Below, one piece after another: positions 1 to 6,076 of a DNA stretch of 10,247 nt. Numbering within the stretch: position 1 is the stretch's first letter; each line of letters begins with the position of its first letter. The position numbers were made by a program, and so were the translations under genes. The notes under the pieces were generated by a model, which worked only from the letters and a program-made list of their open reading frames with translations, had not been told where the DNA came from and did no database searches. The stretch is from JADZGC01 sp964391595 (GTDB taxonomy: Bacteria; Patescibacteriota; Saccharimonadia; CAILAD01; GCA-016700035), in contig CAYMMM010000027.1 of the NCBI GenBank assembly GCA_964391595.1, positions 1-10,247 on the forward strand, given 5' to 3'.

Positions 1-218
1 ATCCTGGGACTGCTCCCCCTGGAGCAGCAACGCTGCCCCAGAAGGGGTTGAGCTAGGTAATGGCCAGTGCTCGCTAGCCTCTCGGAGCTTCCCCGAGATA
101 TTCCGGGCCTTTTTACGAGCGCCATACTCGAGTTATGCTGTTGGGTTTCTTTTTACTCGCCCGCGAGCTTCTGGTGCCACGCTGTTACTTCAGCGCCGAA
201 TCCACCTTTTGGCTTATT
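1..218. other. Left-edge region with short hairpins, no supported gene
   Basis: No convincing coding frame is seen here. The stretch holds a perfect 7-bp hairpin CTGCTCC/GGAGCAG at 10-16/21-27, a 5-bp stem CTCGG/CCGAG at 81-85/93-97, and a weak GC stem followed by TTTTT at 92-114 that reads like a poor plus-strand terminator. It lies downstream of the orphan frame ending at 219, so it could hold that transcript's end, but no clear minus-strand T-tract was found. A minus-strand frame open from 125 to the window edge has no ribosome binding site and arginine/serine-rich composition. Confidence 0.3.
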
Positions 219-485
219 CTATTCGATGTCCTTCCACGAGCGGCTGGGGACCTCCCACAACAGCGTTGCGGAAGCGGAGGAGAGGGCGGCATCGAAATGC
301 ACCGTGTCCCCTCCCTGCTCCCAGTAGAGCTGTTCTAGGTCGTGCCTGGAGGCGTGGGGGTTCGCCTTCCAGATCCGGACCATGAGGGCCGCATCCGCCC
401 GACGCTGTTCCGACATGTGTCGGCGCTGGTCGGGGGCGAGGGTACCCACGTAGTTGGACATCTTCTTCTTTTCCATGGTGCTCAT
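219..485 (-). CDS. Hypothetical small protein, unrecognised, GC-rich
   Basis: This is an unrecognised frame of about 88 residues ending in TAG. In-frame ATGs at 485, 476 and 461 are all possible starts; none has a strong Shine-Dalgarno, though an A/G-rich run precedes the one at 461. The predicted protein is hydrophilic, with a basic start (MEKKK), a mixed-charge middle rich in Arg, Ala and His, and a Trp-containing tail ending WKDIE. No signal peptide or membrane segment is visible. A minus-strand promoter at 652-680 could transcribe it with a leader of about 160 nt. The frame stays open upstream to 680, but that part overlaps the promoter and is not counted. Base composition is clearly more GC-rich than the 660-810 spacer. 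I cannot tell a real lineage-specific gene from a chance open frame in GC-rich DNA. Confidence 0.4.
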   Translation of the reverse strand: MSTMEKKKMSNYVGTLAPDQRRHMSEQRRADAALMVRIWKANPHASRHDLEQLYWEQGGDTVHFDAALSSASATLLWEVPSRSWKDIE

Positions 486-651
486 GAGAGAAGCTTGAGT
501 ATTTGCAGTGAGATTACGTGAGACAAGGTATGTTCTGTTGATTGAGGTCTCGTAATCAGGTTGAAATCTCTCAAGGCTCTCTCCTGAGCACCAGCAATGC
601 ATGCTGTGAGGTTCTAAGCTACAGCGTTTTGCAACAAATGTAACTTGAAGA

Positions 652-680
652 AGTGTATCAGATATGTTATTTTTTGTCAA
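652..680 (-). promoter_or_regulatory. Sigma70-type promoter with extended -10
   Basis: On the minus strand the -35 box is a perfect TTGACA (675-680). A 17-bp spacer follows, then -10 TACACT (652-657) preceded by TGA, giving an extended -10. Upstream DNA is A/T-rich. It would transcribe leftward into the orphan frame at 219-485. Confidence 0.6.
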
Positions 681-696
681 TACTTTTTGTCAATAT
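671..696. repeat. Tandem 13-bp repeat containing TTGTCAA
   Basis: Two copies, TTTTTGTCAATAC (671-683) and TTTTTGTCAATAT (684-696), lie head to tail and differ only in the last base. The left copy supplies the -35 box of the 652-680 promoter, so the pair is a candidate operator. A similar doubled TTGTCAA sits in the regulator promoter at 2036-2052. Confidence 0.55.
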
Positions 697-812
697 ATTG
701 TTGCTTTTGCCTATTTTTGAGCATTTTTCAGATGTAATGTTAGTATTTTTTATGAGATTTTTTACGAACAATATCTGCGCAATTGAGGCAGAAAGGCACA
801 ATATACTGCTAT
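697..812. other. AT-rich spacer
   Basis: This AT-rich stretch with several poly-T runs lies between the terminator at 813-842 and the promoter at 652-680. Its A/T-richness could act as an UP-element for that promoter. No coding frame or strong hairpin is seen. Confidence 0.4.
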
Positions 813-842
813 AAATAGAAAACGCCCGCGTGGGGACGGGCG
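813..842 (-). terminator. Intrinsic terminator, minus strand
   Basis: Read on the minus strand, CGCCCG (842-837) pairs perfectly with CGGGCG (828-823) around an 8-nt loop and is followed directly by TTTTCTATTTAT. This is the form of a Rho-independent terminator. It would end the transcript starting at the 1202-1230 promoter. Confidence 0.7.
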
Positions 843-903
843 GTGAGCACGAGCACTCAAAAGATTGAGGGCGCAGTAGAGAGATAGAATTGAAAGAAAT
901 GCT

Positions 904-944
904 GTTGGGCGACCTGGTCGTTTTGTTGGGCCAGGTCGCCCAAC
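904..944. repeat. 14-bp perfect inverted repeat with an alternative 7-bp pairing
   Basis: Arm GTTGGGCGACCTGG (904-917) is exactly complementary to CCAGGTCGCCCAAC (931-944). The 7-mer GTTGGGC occurs again at 925-931, inside the loop and shifted, and could pair instead with GCCCAAC (938-944). Two mutually exclusive hairpins are therefore possible. There is no immediate T-run on either strand, so it is not a textbook terminator. Confidence 0.6.
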
Positions 945-1201
945 GATTCAGCATGGGCTCCTCAATGCGGTTTGGTATCGAGCAGCTCGTGTGAGCCGGC
1001 TACTCCGCGGAGGACGTCATGTTGGATCGTCGAACGCGTCGACGATGATCAGAAGCAGTCACCACCGTTGATGAACGTCCGTTGCTTCTCCATGTTTTCT
1101 TTCCCTTCGTCATGTCCTTTCGGACTTGGATGGCGCCGATGCCATGTGGCCCTGTCGGCAGCAGGGTACGCCCCATGCTTACAGCACAAGGTAACGCAGT
1201 C

Positions 1202-1230
1202 ATTATACGGGTGTATTAATTATTTGTCAA
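1202..1230 (-). promoter_or_regulatory. Perfect-consensus sigma70-type promoter
   Basis: On the minus strand TTGACA (1225-1230), a 17-bp spacer and TATAAT (1202-1207) match the consensus at all 12 positions. The promoter lies 14 nt past the stop codon of the regulator gene, so it starts a separate leftward transcript near 1195. Confidence 0.8.
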
Positions 1231-1243
1231 GATCTTTCAACAA

Positions 1244-2017
1244 TTACTTTGAGAGGTCTTTGTTATACTCATAGTTCTTCCACGCCAGATTATAAAGCTG
1301 GCGTAAGATAGCGACGATCTCGCGACTTTCAATAACTATTCCCGTAGGGTGTTCACCGAATGTCAGTATGGTTGCTCGATCCTTGTAAAGTTGTAAGTCA
1401 CCCTTTGCCTTAGCGGGTAGACGCTTAGCTTCACGCTGTGTCTGCGGATCTTCTCGGGGCAAATCAACAGATCCAGAATACAGCGCTCGACTAGAAAGAT
1501 TTTTACGCTTACGAGCGGATGGGTTTTTTTGTAGCACGTCAGGATACATTTTACGGATCTCATCAATATCACTTAGTCCAAGAATCTTTTCAGAACGAGT
1601 AGCCTTCCGGCGCATATAGTCAGATACTGCCTGAGCCGCCTCGGGACCTTTATAGAATCGTACTACAGGCGCATCATCAGCCTCCACACGGCTCACGTCC
1701 TTCAAATCCTTAAGTGACTTCTTCAGCGCTTCCTTGCGCTCAGACACTTCCTTCTCTATCGAGTTCAGATAGCGCTCGATAGCTTCTGGCGACTCAGCGA
1801 CGAAGACGGTTTTCTTGCCTTCTACAGAGGTAGAGACAAGACCCATTGCTGCCAGTTCATCGAGGATGACATAGGTAGTAGCTCGGTTTACTTCAGCTTG
1901 TTCGGCAATACGCTGAACCGGTGCCGGCCCGAGAAAAAGGGCGGCTACATAGACCTTAGCCTGCTTTTCAGTCAGACCAACTGATTCGAGTTTTTTCGCG
2001 AGATTGGCGATTTGCAT
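1244..2017 (-). CDS. TrmB-family transcriptional regulator
   Basis: This is a predicted DNA-binding regulator of 257 residues. Residues about 10-70 form a winged helix-turn-helix typical of TrmB: an LTEKQAKVY start, then IAEQAEVNRATTYVILDEL as the recognition part and a short wing (EGKKTVF). A charged helical segment follows at about 75-110 (ERYLNSIEKEVSERKEALKK) and probably mediates dimerisation. The C-terminal half holds a small alpha/beta effector-like region whose ligand cannot be named. The ATG at 2017 lies 6 nt from a TATATT box, so the mRNA is probably leaderless; no Shine-Dalgarno is present. It is divergent from dedA, and both promoters share a region of about 110 bp, so autoregulation plus control of dedA is a reasonable inference. 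Family assignment is firm; targets are unknown. Confidence 0.85.
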   Translation of the reverse strand: MQIANLAKKLESVGLTEKQAKVYVAALFLGPAPVQRIAEQAEVNRATTYVILDELAAMGLVSTSVEGKKTVFVAESPEAIERYLNSIEKEVSERKEALKKSLKDLKDVSRVEADDAPVVRFYKGPEAAQAVSDYMRRKATRSEKILGLSDIDEIRKMYPDVLQKNPSARKRKNLSSRALYSGSVDLPREDPQTQREAKRLPAKAKGDLQLYKDRATILTFGEHPTGIVIESREIVAILRQLYNLAWKNYEYNKDLSK

Positions 2018-2023
2018 AAGCGC

Positions 2024-2052
2024 AATATATCATTGTTGTCAAAATTTGTCAA
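2024..2052 (-). promoter_or_regulatory. Promoter of the TrmB-type regulator, leaderless
   Basis: On the minus strand TTGACA (2047-2052), a 17-bp spacer ending in TGA, and TATATT (2024-2029) form a strong extended promoter. Only six bases separate the -10 box from the ATG at 2017, which places the transcription start at or next to the start codon. Confidence 0.75.
2036..2052. repeat. Doubled TTGTCAA, possible operator
   Basis: TTGTCAA occurs at 2036-2042 and again at 2046-2052, exactly 10 bp (about one helical turn) apart, covering the spacer and -35 of the regulator promoter. Same-face spacing suits a dimeric regulator. That the neighbouring TrmB-type protein binds it is inference. Confidence 0.4.
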
Positions 2053-2065
2053 CTATTTTTGTACA

Positions 2066-2096
2066 CTGACTCGTACGACCCGTATCAGCCTATACT
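2066..2096 (+). promoter_or_regulatory. Weak candidate dedA promoter
   Basis: CTGACT (2066-2071) and TATACT (2091-2096) are separated by 19 bp. The -10 is good; the -35 and spacing are suboptimal. It would give a leader of about 25 nt before the dedA start at 2128. Confidence 0.35.
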
Positions 2097-2127
2097 CAGC
2101 TCAGTCGTCCATGCTAGGATGTATCTA

Positions 2128-2796
2128 ATGCATTTCGAAATCGGCCCCCTCATCCAAAGCGTCGGCTACATCGGCATTTTCTTAATCGTATTTGCCGAAT
2201 CTGGCCTCCTCATCGGCTTCCTCTTGCCAGGCGACAGCCTGCTTTTCACAGCAGGAATCTTCGCTTCTCAGGGGCTTTTCAATGTATGGCTCCTGTGTGG
2301 CCTCACATTCCTCGCTGCGGTACTTGGCGATAATGTAGGCTATGCTTTTGGCAAACGTGTCGGGCCTCGGATCTTCTCAAAGAAAGACTCGCTCTTCTTC
2401 CACCAAAAATACATTGACAAGTCACAAGCTTTCTTCGAAAAGCATGGCGGCAAGACGCTTATCCTGGCCCGCTTCACGCCTATCGTACGCACCTTTGCGC
2501 CGATTCTCGCCGGTGTCGGTAAGATGGAATATCGCAGATTCTTTGCCTACAACGTCATCGGTGCAGTCTTGTGGGCAGTGGGCCTCACCCTTCTCGGCTA
2601 CTTCCTAGGCTCACTAATACCCGACCCCGAAAAATACATCATCCCAGGCATCATTGGTGTAGTTGCTATCTCCGTTCTGCCTTCGATATGGCATGTGATT
2701 CGCGACCGAAAGGTTGCCAAATCCGGATCACAAACCACCAGCCAGCAAGAAGCGCGCAAAGAAGCTCAAGACCTCAAGAAAGCTCTCAAGAAATAA
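2128..2796 (+). CDS. DedA-family membrane protein
   Basis: This is a 222-residue integral membrane protein of the DedA/SNARE-associated family. Known members include undecaprenyl-phosphate and phospholipid transporters; which lipid this one moves is not evident. Family marks are the early Glu in FAESGLLIG and LPGD (residues 33-36), the re-entrant motif RFTPIVRTFAPILAGVGKM (about 115-133), and the YN pair at 141-142. Hydrophobic segments lie at about 7-30, 50-75, 135-163 and 171-190. The C-terminal tail is hydrophilic, lysine-rich and probably cytoplasmic. I chose ATG 2128 because AGGA (2116-2119) sits 8 nt before it; ATG 2119 overlaps that site and upstream frame sequence is not family-like. 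It is divergent from the TrmB-type regulator and converges on leuS with a 24-nt gap. Undecaprenyl-phosphate recycling would fit the nearby peptidoglycan genes, but that is inference. Confidence 0.9.
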   Translation: MHFEIGPLIQSVGYIGIFLIVFAESGLLIGFLLPGDSLLFTAGIFASQGLFNVWLLCGLTFLAAVLGDNVGYAFGKRVGPRIFSKKDSLFFHQKYIDKSQAFFEKHGGKTLILARFTPIVRTFAPILAGVGKMEYRRFFAYNVIGAVLWAVGLTLLGYFLGSLIPDPEKYIIPGIIGVVAISVLPSIWHVIRDRKVAKSGSQTTSQQEARKEAQDLKKALKK

Positions 2797-2808
2797 CCCC
2801 CTCGATTG

Positions 2809-2830
2809 CAAGCATGGTTACTACTGCTTG
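2809..2830. terminator. Weak hairpin between convergent dedA and leuS
   Basis: CAAGCA (2809-2814) pairs with TGCTTG (2825-2830) around a 10-nt loop, overlapping the end of leuS. There is no T-run on either side, so termination here is doubtful. Confidence 0.2.
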
Positions 2831-5800
2831 ACTACGAAATTCACTAATCGATCTGGTACCACAACCACCTTGATGATTTGTGCGCCTTTTGTCCACTCGT
2901 GCTTGGCATTTTCTTCACGCGCCGTCTCTTCGACCGCTCCAGGCACTCGTCCCGCAGCACTCAAGAACTCACCACGGAGCTTACCGTTCACCTGTACCGC
3001 AATGGTCACAACATCTTCTTTCAAGAGAGCCTTATCATAAGCAGGCCAAGGCTCAAGATGCACGCTTTCTGTCTGACCATGATCAAACCACAGCTCCTCG
3101 GCGAGATGAGGAGCTATCGGCGCGAGTATGCGGATGAATGTGAGCGTAGAGGTCGCCCAGGTATCCTCAGATACGAGCCCCTCGCGGCGAGCCGTGACCA
3201 GCGCATTGATATACTCCATCATGGCTGCGATCGCCGTGTTGAAGTGCGTGGTTTCGAGATCTTCTCCAACCTTTTTCACCAGCTTATGGAGTTTGGCGAT
3301 CAGCGCAGTATCTGCAGCTGCATCTTGGCTCGTTTGTGAATACCCAGGGCTCAACACATCATAGACTTTTTGCATGAAACGATACGTACCTTCAAATCGA
3401 CGCGCATCCCACGGGCCACCATCCTGCCAAGGGCCCATAAACATCAAGTACAGACGGAGTGCGTCCGAACCGTATTGATCGAGGTAAGGGAGCGGATCGA
3501 CAACATTGCCTTTTGATTTGCTCATTTTGTTGCCATCTGGACCGAGAACCAAACCTTGATTGATGAGATGCTTGAAGGGTTCTTTGAAACCAAGATAACC
3601 TTGCTCGTGTAGGAACTTCGTGATGAAGCGCGCGTACAAGAGGTGCAGGATCGCATGCTCGACCCCTCCTGTATACAGGTCTACGGGCAGCCATTGCTTC
3701 ACTGCTGCTGGATCAAAGGCTCCATCCTCATACTGCGTGTTTGGATAGCGCAAGAAATACCATGATGAATCAACGAAGGTATCCATTGTATCTGTTTCGC
3801 GGTGAGCATCCTCGCGGTGACACTGTGGACACGATACCTTCTCAAAATCAGGGTGAGTCTGCAGTGGCGAGCGGCCCGTTTCATCAAATGCCACATCGAG
3901 AGGCAGCACGACCGGCAGCTCTTCTTCTGGTACCGCGACCGGACCGCAATCTGGGCAATGGATAATTGGGATTGGGGCGCCCCAGTAACGCTGGCGCGAG
4001 ATCAGCCAATCACGCAAGCGGTAATTGATCGTCGCATTGCCATCCCCTCGCTGCTGCAGCCAGACCGTAATGTCGCGCTTAGCTTGCTCCGTGGTAAGAC
4101 CATCAAATTGACCCGAGTTACAGACAATGCCGCCATCAGTAAATACCTTGTCACGCAGGAAAGCGTCGAAGACGTATTTATGCAACTCATCTTGCAACAT
4201 CGACTCTGCCTCCGAAGCTTTCACCCACTCGACGGTAAATTTGCCACGCTCATCAGCTTCGAGTTGCTGCTCAATTCGCTCATCGCTGAGCAGCTCAAAA
4301 TGCACACCAACGCACTCGATCTGGCGCGCGACATTCTTGGAGTGCGCAAAGTAATGATGATGTATGCGCTCGGTCTGCCCTATGTATTTAATATCCGAGT
4401 AGCCTGTCTCTTCTATCACTTCACGCGTGGCAGTCGCGACGACATCTTCGTCAGCCTCTCTCCCACCGCCGACGAGCAAGCGCCCGCCCTGCTCGCCCCA
4501 ATCTATCGTCAGTACTTCATCAGTGCGTGGATTATGTACTAACGCGACAATGCTCATGCGGTGTTCTGGGTCGACCTGTGGCTCGCCCGTAACTGGCTCG
4601 ACTACCTTCGTGATTGGCAGATTATATTTCTTCGCAAAGGTATAATCTCGATCATCGTGCGCTGGTACCGCCATAATCGCACCGGTGCCATATCCCATCA
4701 GTACATAGTCAGCTATCCAAACTGGGATCTGTTCGCCGTTAGCCGGGTTAATAACGTGGCTACCGGTAAATACGCCCGTCTTTTCTTTCGCCTCCATGCG
4801 ATCCACGTCGGTGCGCGAACCAGCCCACTCGACATACTGTTCGACTTCGGCTTTGTGCTTATCTGTTGTTATGACTGGGACTAATGGATGCTCGGGTGCA
4901 ATGACCATAAATGTAGCGCCAAAGATTGTATCAGGACGAGTAGTAAAGACTTCGATCTCGGTCGGGACCACTTTGGCATAGAACGTATTGTCTGCCAACA
5001 TTTTCCATGGGTCTTCAAAACGCACATTCGCAAATTTTTCAGCCAAGCTATTGATGCGCTCACTCGTATCGGGATTTAATACAATACGCTCTACAGCGCC
5101 ATCTTGATCCTTAAAAATAAACACGGTCTCTTGATCTATGTACTCGTTCCAATATCCTGGCGTTAGCTTCTCAGCGACTAACTCCTCATACTTATTGAGC
5201 GATGTGTTCGGTATAAGTAGCTTTCGGGCACCTTCAGTCTTTTCTTTGATAACGATGTCCAAATTTGTCAGTTCCGTGTCTGAAATCATATCTGCGCCCA
5301 TCAAATAGCTATATGCTTTACCTGCATACAAAGGTTTATTTTCATATACCTTAAACCGTACTTTTGCACCCTTACTGCGACCGATCCAGTTGCGCTGCTG
5401 CTGGACGACTCGATCTGGCCAATCCAAGGTATCGAGATCATCGAGCAGTGCATCGGCATAATCAGTGATCGTGAAATACCACTGTTTGAGATTTTTTCGC
5501 TCCACAGTCGTACCGCAACGCTCACACGCGCCGTGCACAACTTGTTCGTTCGCAAGCACCGTTTTATCCTTCGGGCACCAATTCACAATCCCATCGCGCT
5601 GAACGGCCTTGCCGGCGTGAAAGAGCTGTAAGAAAAGCCATTGTGTCCACTTGTAGTATTCAGGCTTCGAGGTATCCACCAGACGGTCAAGGTCATACAT
5701 GCCACCCATCCGCTGATATTGACTGTAAAAACTCGCAGTATTTTGGTCAGTCCACTCGCCGGCTGGGATGTTGTTTTTGATCGCAGCATTCTCAGCTGGC

Positions 5801-6063
5801 AAACCGAAGGAATCATAACCGAGCGGCTGCAATACATCCTTACCTTGCATACGAGCCAAGCGTCCAAGAGTATCGGCCGGCGCGAAATGGTACCAATGGC
5901 CGATATGCAGTTTACCTGATGGATACGGAAACATCACCAAGTTATAAAACTTATTCTTGGGATGTTCGGGAGTTTTATACAGTTCTGCCTTACGCCAGAT
6001 ATCCTGCCACTTCGGCTCGACCTCCGTGGGCTTATACATGCGGCGTTTTTCGGGTGTGCTCAT
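2821..6063 (-). CDS. leuS: Leucyl-tRNA synthetase with Nudix and second inserted domain
   Basis: This class I aminoacyl-tRNA synthetase charges tRNA-Leu with leucine in the cytoplasm. At 1080 residues it is roughly 200 or more longer than common bacterial LeuRS. Synthetic-site motifs are HIGH (53-56) and KMSKS (846-850). The CP1 editing domain keeps TTRPDT (374-379) and HDDRD (469-473), which hold the threonine and aspartate used for hydrolysing mischarged tRNA. Cysteine pairs CPDC (703-706) and CPQC (745-748) look like a zinc site; another pair is C180/C183. The C-terminal VNGKLR part is present. Two extra segments interrupt the editing region: about 240-368 (unidentified) and about 490-638 (Nudix fold). 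ATG 6063 is used because it begins the conserved start and lies 8 nt after the upstream stop; no Shine-Dalgarno is visible, but a TATAAT lies 7 nt before it. Function as LeuRS is secure; the roles of the inserts are unknown. Confidence 0.97.
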   Translation of the reverse strand: MSTPEKRRMYKPTEVEPKWQDIWRKAELYKTPEHPKNKFYNLVMFPYPSGKLHIGHWYHFAPADTLGRLARMQGKDVLQPLGYDSFGLPAENAAIKNNIPAGEWTDQNTASFYSQYQRMGGMYDLDRLVDTSKPEYYKWTQWLFLQLFHAGKAVQRDGIVNWCPKDKTVLANEQVVHGACERCGTTVERKNLKQWYFTITDYADALLDDLDTLDWPDRVVQQQRNWIGRSKGAKVRFKVYENKPLYAGKAYSYLMGADMISDTELTNLDIVIKEKTEGARKLLIPNTSLNKYEELVAEKLTPGYWNEYIDQETVFIFKDQDGAVERIVLNPDTSERINSLAEKFANVRFEDPWKMLADNTFYAKVVPTEIEVFTTRPDTIFGATFMVIAPEHPLVPVITTDKHKAEVEQYVEWAGSRTDVDRMEAKEKTGVFTGSHVINPANGEQIPVWIADYVLMGYGTGAIMAVPAHDDRDYTFAKKYNLPITKVVEPVTGEPQVDPEHRMSIVALVHNPRTDEVLTIDWGEQGGRLLVGGGREADEDVVATATREVIEETGYSDIKYIGQTERIHHHYFAHSKNVARQIECVGVHFELLSDERIEQQLEADERGKFTVEWVKASEAESMLQDELHKYVFDAFLRDKVFTDGGIVCNSGQFDGLTTEQAKRDITVWLQQRGDGNATINYRLRDWLISRQRYWGAPIPIIHCPDCGPVAVPEEELPVVLPLDVAFDETGRSPLQTHPDFEKVSCPQCHREDAHRETDTMDTFVDSSWYFLRYPNTQYEDGAFDPAAVKQWLPVDLYTGGVEHAILHLLYARFITKFLHEQGYLGFKEPFKHLINQGLVLGPDGNKMSKSKGNVVDPLPYLDQYGSDALRLYLMFMGPWQDGGPWDARRFEGTYRFMQKVYDVLSPGYSQTSQDAAADTALIAKLHKLVKKVGEDLETTHFNTAIAAMMEYINALVTARREGLVSEDTWATSTLTFIRILAPIAPHLAEELWFDHGQTESVHLEPWPAYDKALLKEDVVTIAVQVNGKLRGEFLSAAGRVPGAVEETAREENAKHEWTKGAQIIKVVVVPDRLVNFVVKQ
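4150..4596 (-). other. Nudix hydrolase domain inserted in LeuRS (residues about 490-638)
   Basis: Residues 533-555 match the Nudix box G-x5-E-x7-R-E-U-x-E-E-x-G-U at every position: G533, E539, R547, E548, E551, E552, G554. The box maps to 4399-4467. Strands such as MSIVALVHN and GGRLLVGGG before it, and QIECVGVHFELL after it, fit the Nudix fold. It sits between the editing motif HDDRD and the conserved TDGGIVCNSGQFDGL-like segment where ordinary LeuRS has only a short link. All metal-binding glutamates are kept, so hydrolysis of a nucleoside diphosphate-linked compound is plausible; the substrate is not known. Confidence 0.88.
4960..5346 (-). other. Second, unidentified domain inserted in LeuRS (residues about 240-368)
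   Basis: Ordinary LeuRS passes almost directly from the GRSKGAKVRFKV strand to EIEVFTTRPDT. Here about 130 residues intervene. The best-defined part runs from KLLIPNTSLNKYEELVAEK (281-299) through PGYWNEYI (302-309), a short beta hairpin VFIFKDQDGAVERIVL (314-329), a helix (about 332-346) and a MLADNTFY turn (355-362). From memory, similar stretches occur in other Patescibacteria proteins, but I cannot name the family. No cysteines or metal ligands stand out. Confidence 0.7.
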
Positions 6064-6070
6064 AGCGCGA

Positions 6071-6076
6071 ATTATA
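6071..6076 (-). promoter_or_regulatory. TATAAT box directly before leuS
   Basis: A perfect TATAAT overlaps the stop codon of the methyltransferase gene and ends 7 nt before the leuS ATG, the spacing expected for a leaderless mRNA. No -35 box or TGn extension is present, so it may be chance. Confidence 0.35.

Larger units (their letters stand above)
813..1195 (-). ncRNA. Candidate structured RNA of about 380 nt, family unknown
   Basis: A perfect-consensus promoter (1202-1230) and an intrinsic terminator (813-842) bracket this stretch, which has no convincing coding frame. Five perfect stems occur within 1026-1166: CCCTG/CAGGG (1150-1154/1162-1166), ATGGC/GCCAT (1130-1134/1141-1145), GTCC-GAAA-GGAC with a GNRA loop (1114-1125), AGAAGCA/TGCTTCT (1051-1057/1083-1089) and ATCGTCGA/TCGACGAT (1026-1033/1039-1046). 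A 14-bp hairpin follows at 904-944. I looked for signatures of RNase P RNA, tmRNA and SRP RNA and did not find them. A 14-codon frame (MEKQRTFINGGDCF, ATG at 1093) behind a purine-rich AAGGGAAAG could be a leader peptide. The alternative is a degraded protein gene with a promoter still attached. Confidence 0.45.

Noticed and set aside
1..125. Minus-strand frame open to the window edge starting at 125
   Set aside because: There is no ribosome binding site, the composition is Arg/Ser/Gly-rich, and it overlaps several hairpins; too little sequence to support a gene.
671..696. Tandem repeats as a CRISPR or other array
   Set aside because: There are only two copies of 13 bp with no spacers, and they overlap a promoter.
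667..954. Minus-strand frame of 95 codons
   Set aside because: It crosses the intrinsic terminator and the AT-rich spacer, and its composition (Ser/Ile/Lys/Asn runs) reflects base content, not a protein.
811..1093. A longer frame from ATG 1093 (MEKQRTFINGGDCF...) that stays open if TGA is read as an amino acid
   Set aside because: It needs three TGA read-throughs and runs through the 823-842 terminator hairpin. The clear genes in the window, including 1080-codon leuS, contain no in-frame TGA, so recoding is not supported.
1000..1203. Minus-strand frame of 67 codons starting at 1203
   Set aside because: Its ATG overlaps the -10 box of the 1202-1230 promoter and cannot be on that transcript. 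The shorter inner start gives an Arg/Ser-rich sequence without protein character.
3802..4542. Plus-strand frame of 246 codons antisense to leuS
   Set aside because: It lies wholly opposite the conserved, motif-rich leuS frame, with no ribosome binding site or family resemblance; a shadow frame.
4150..5346. The LeuRS insertions as inteins
   Set aside because: Neither segment shows intein splice motifs (N-terminal Cys/Ser block, C-terminal His-Asn before Cys/Ser/Thr), and one is clearly a Nudix domain.
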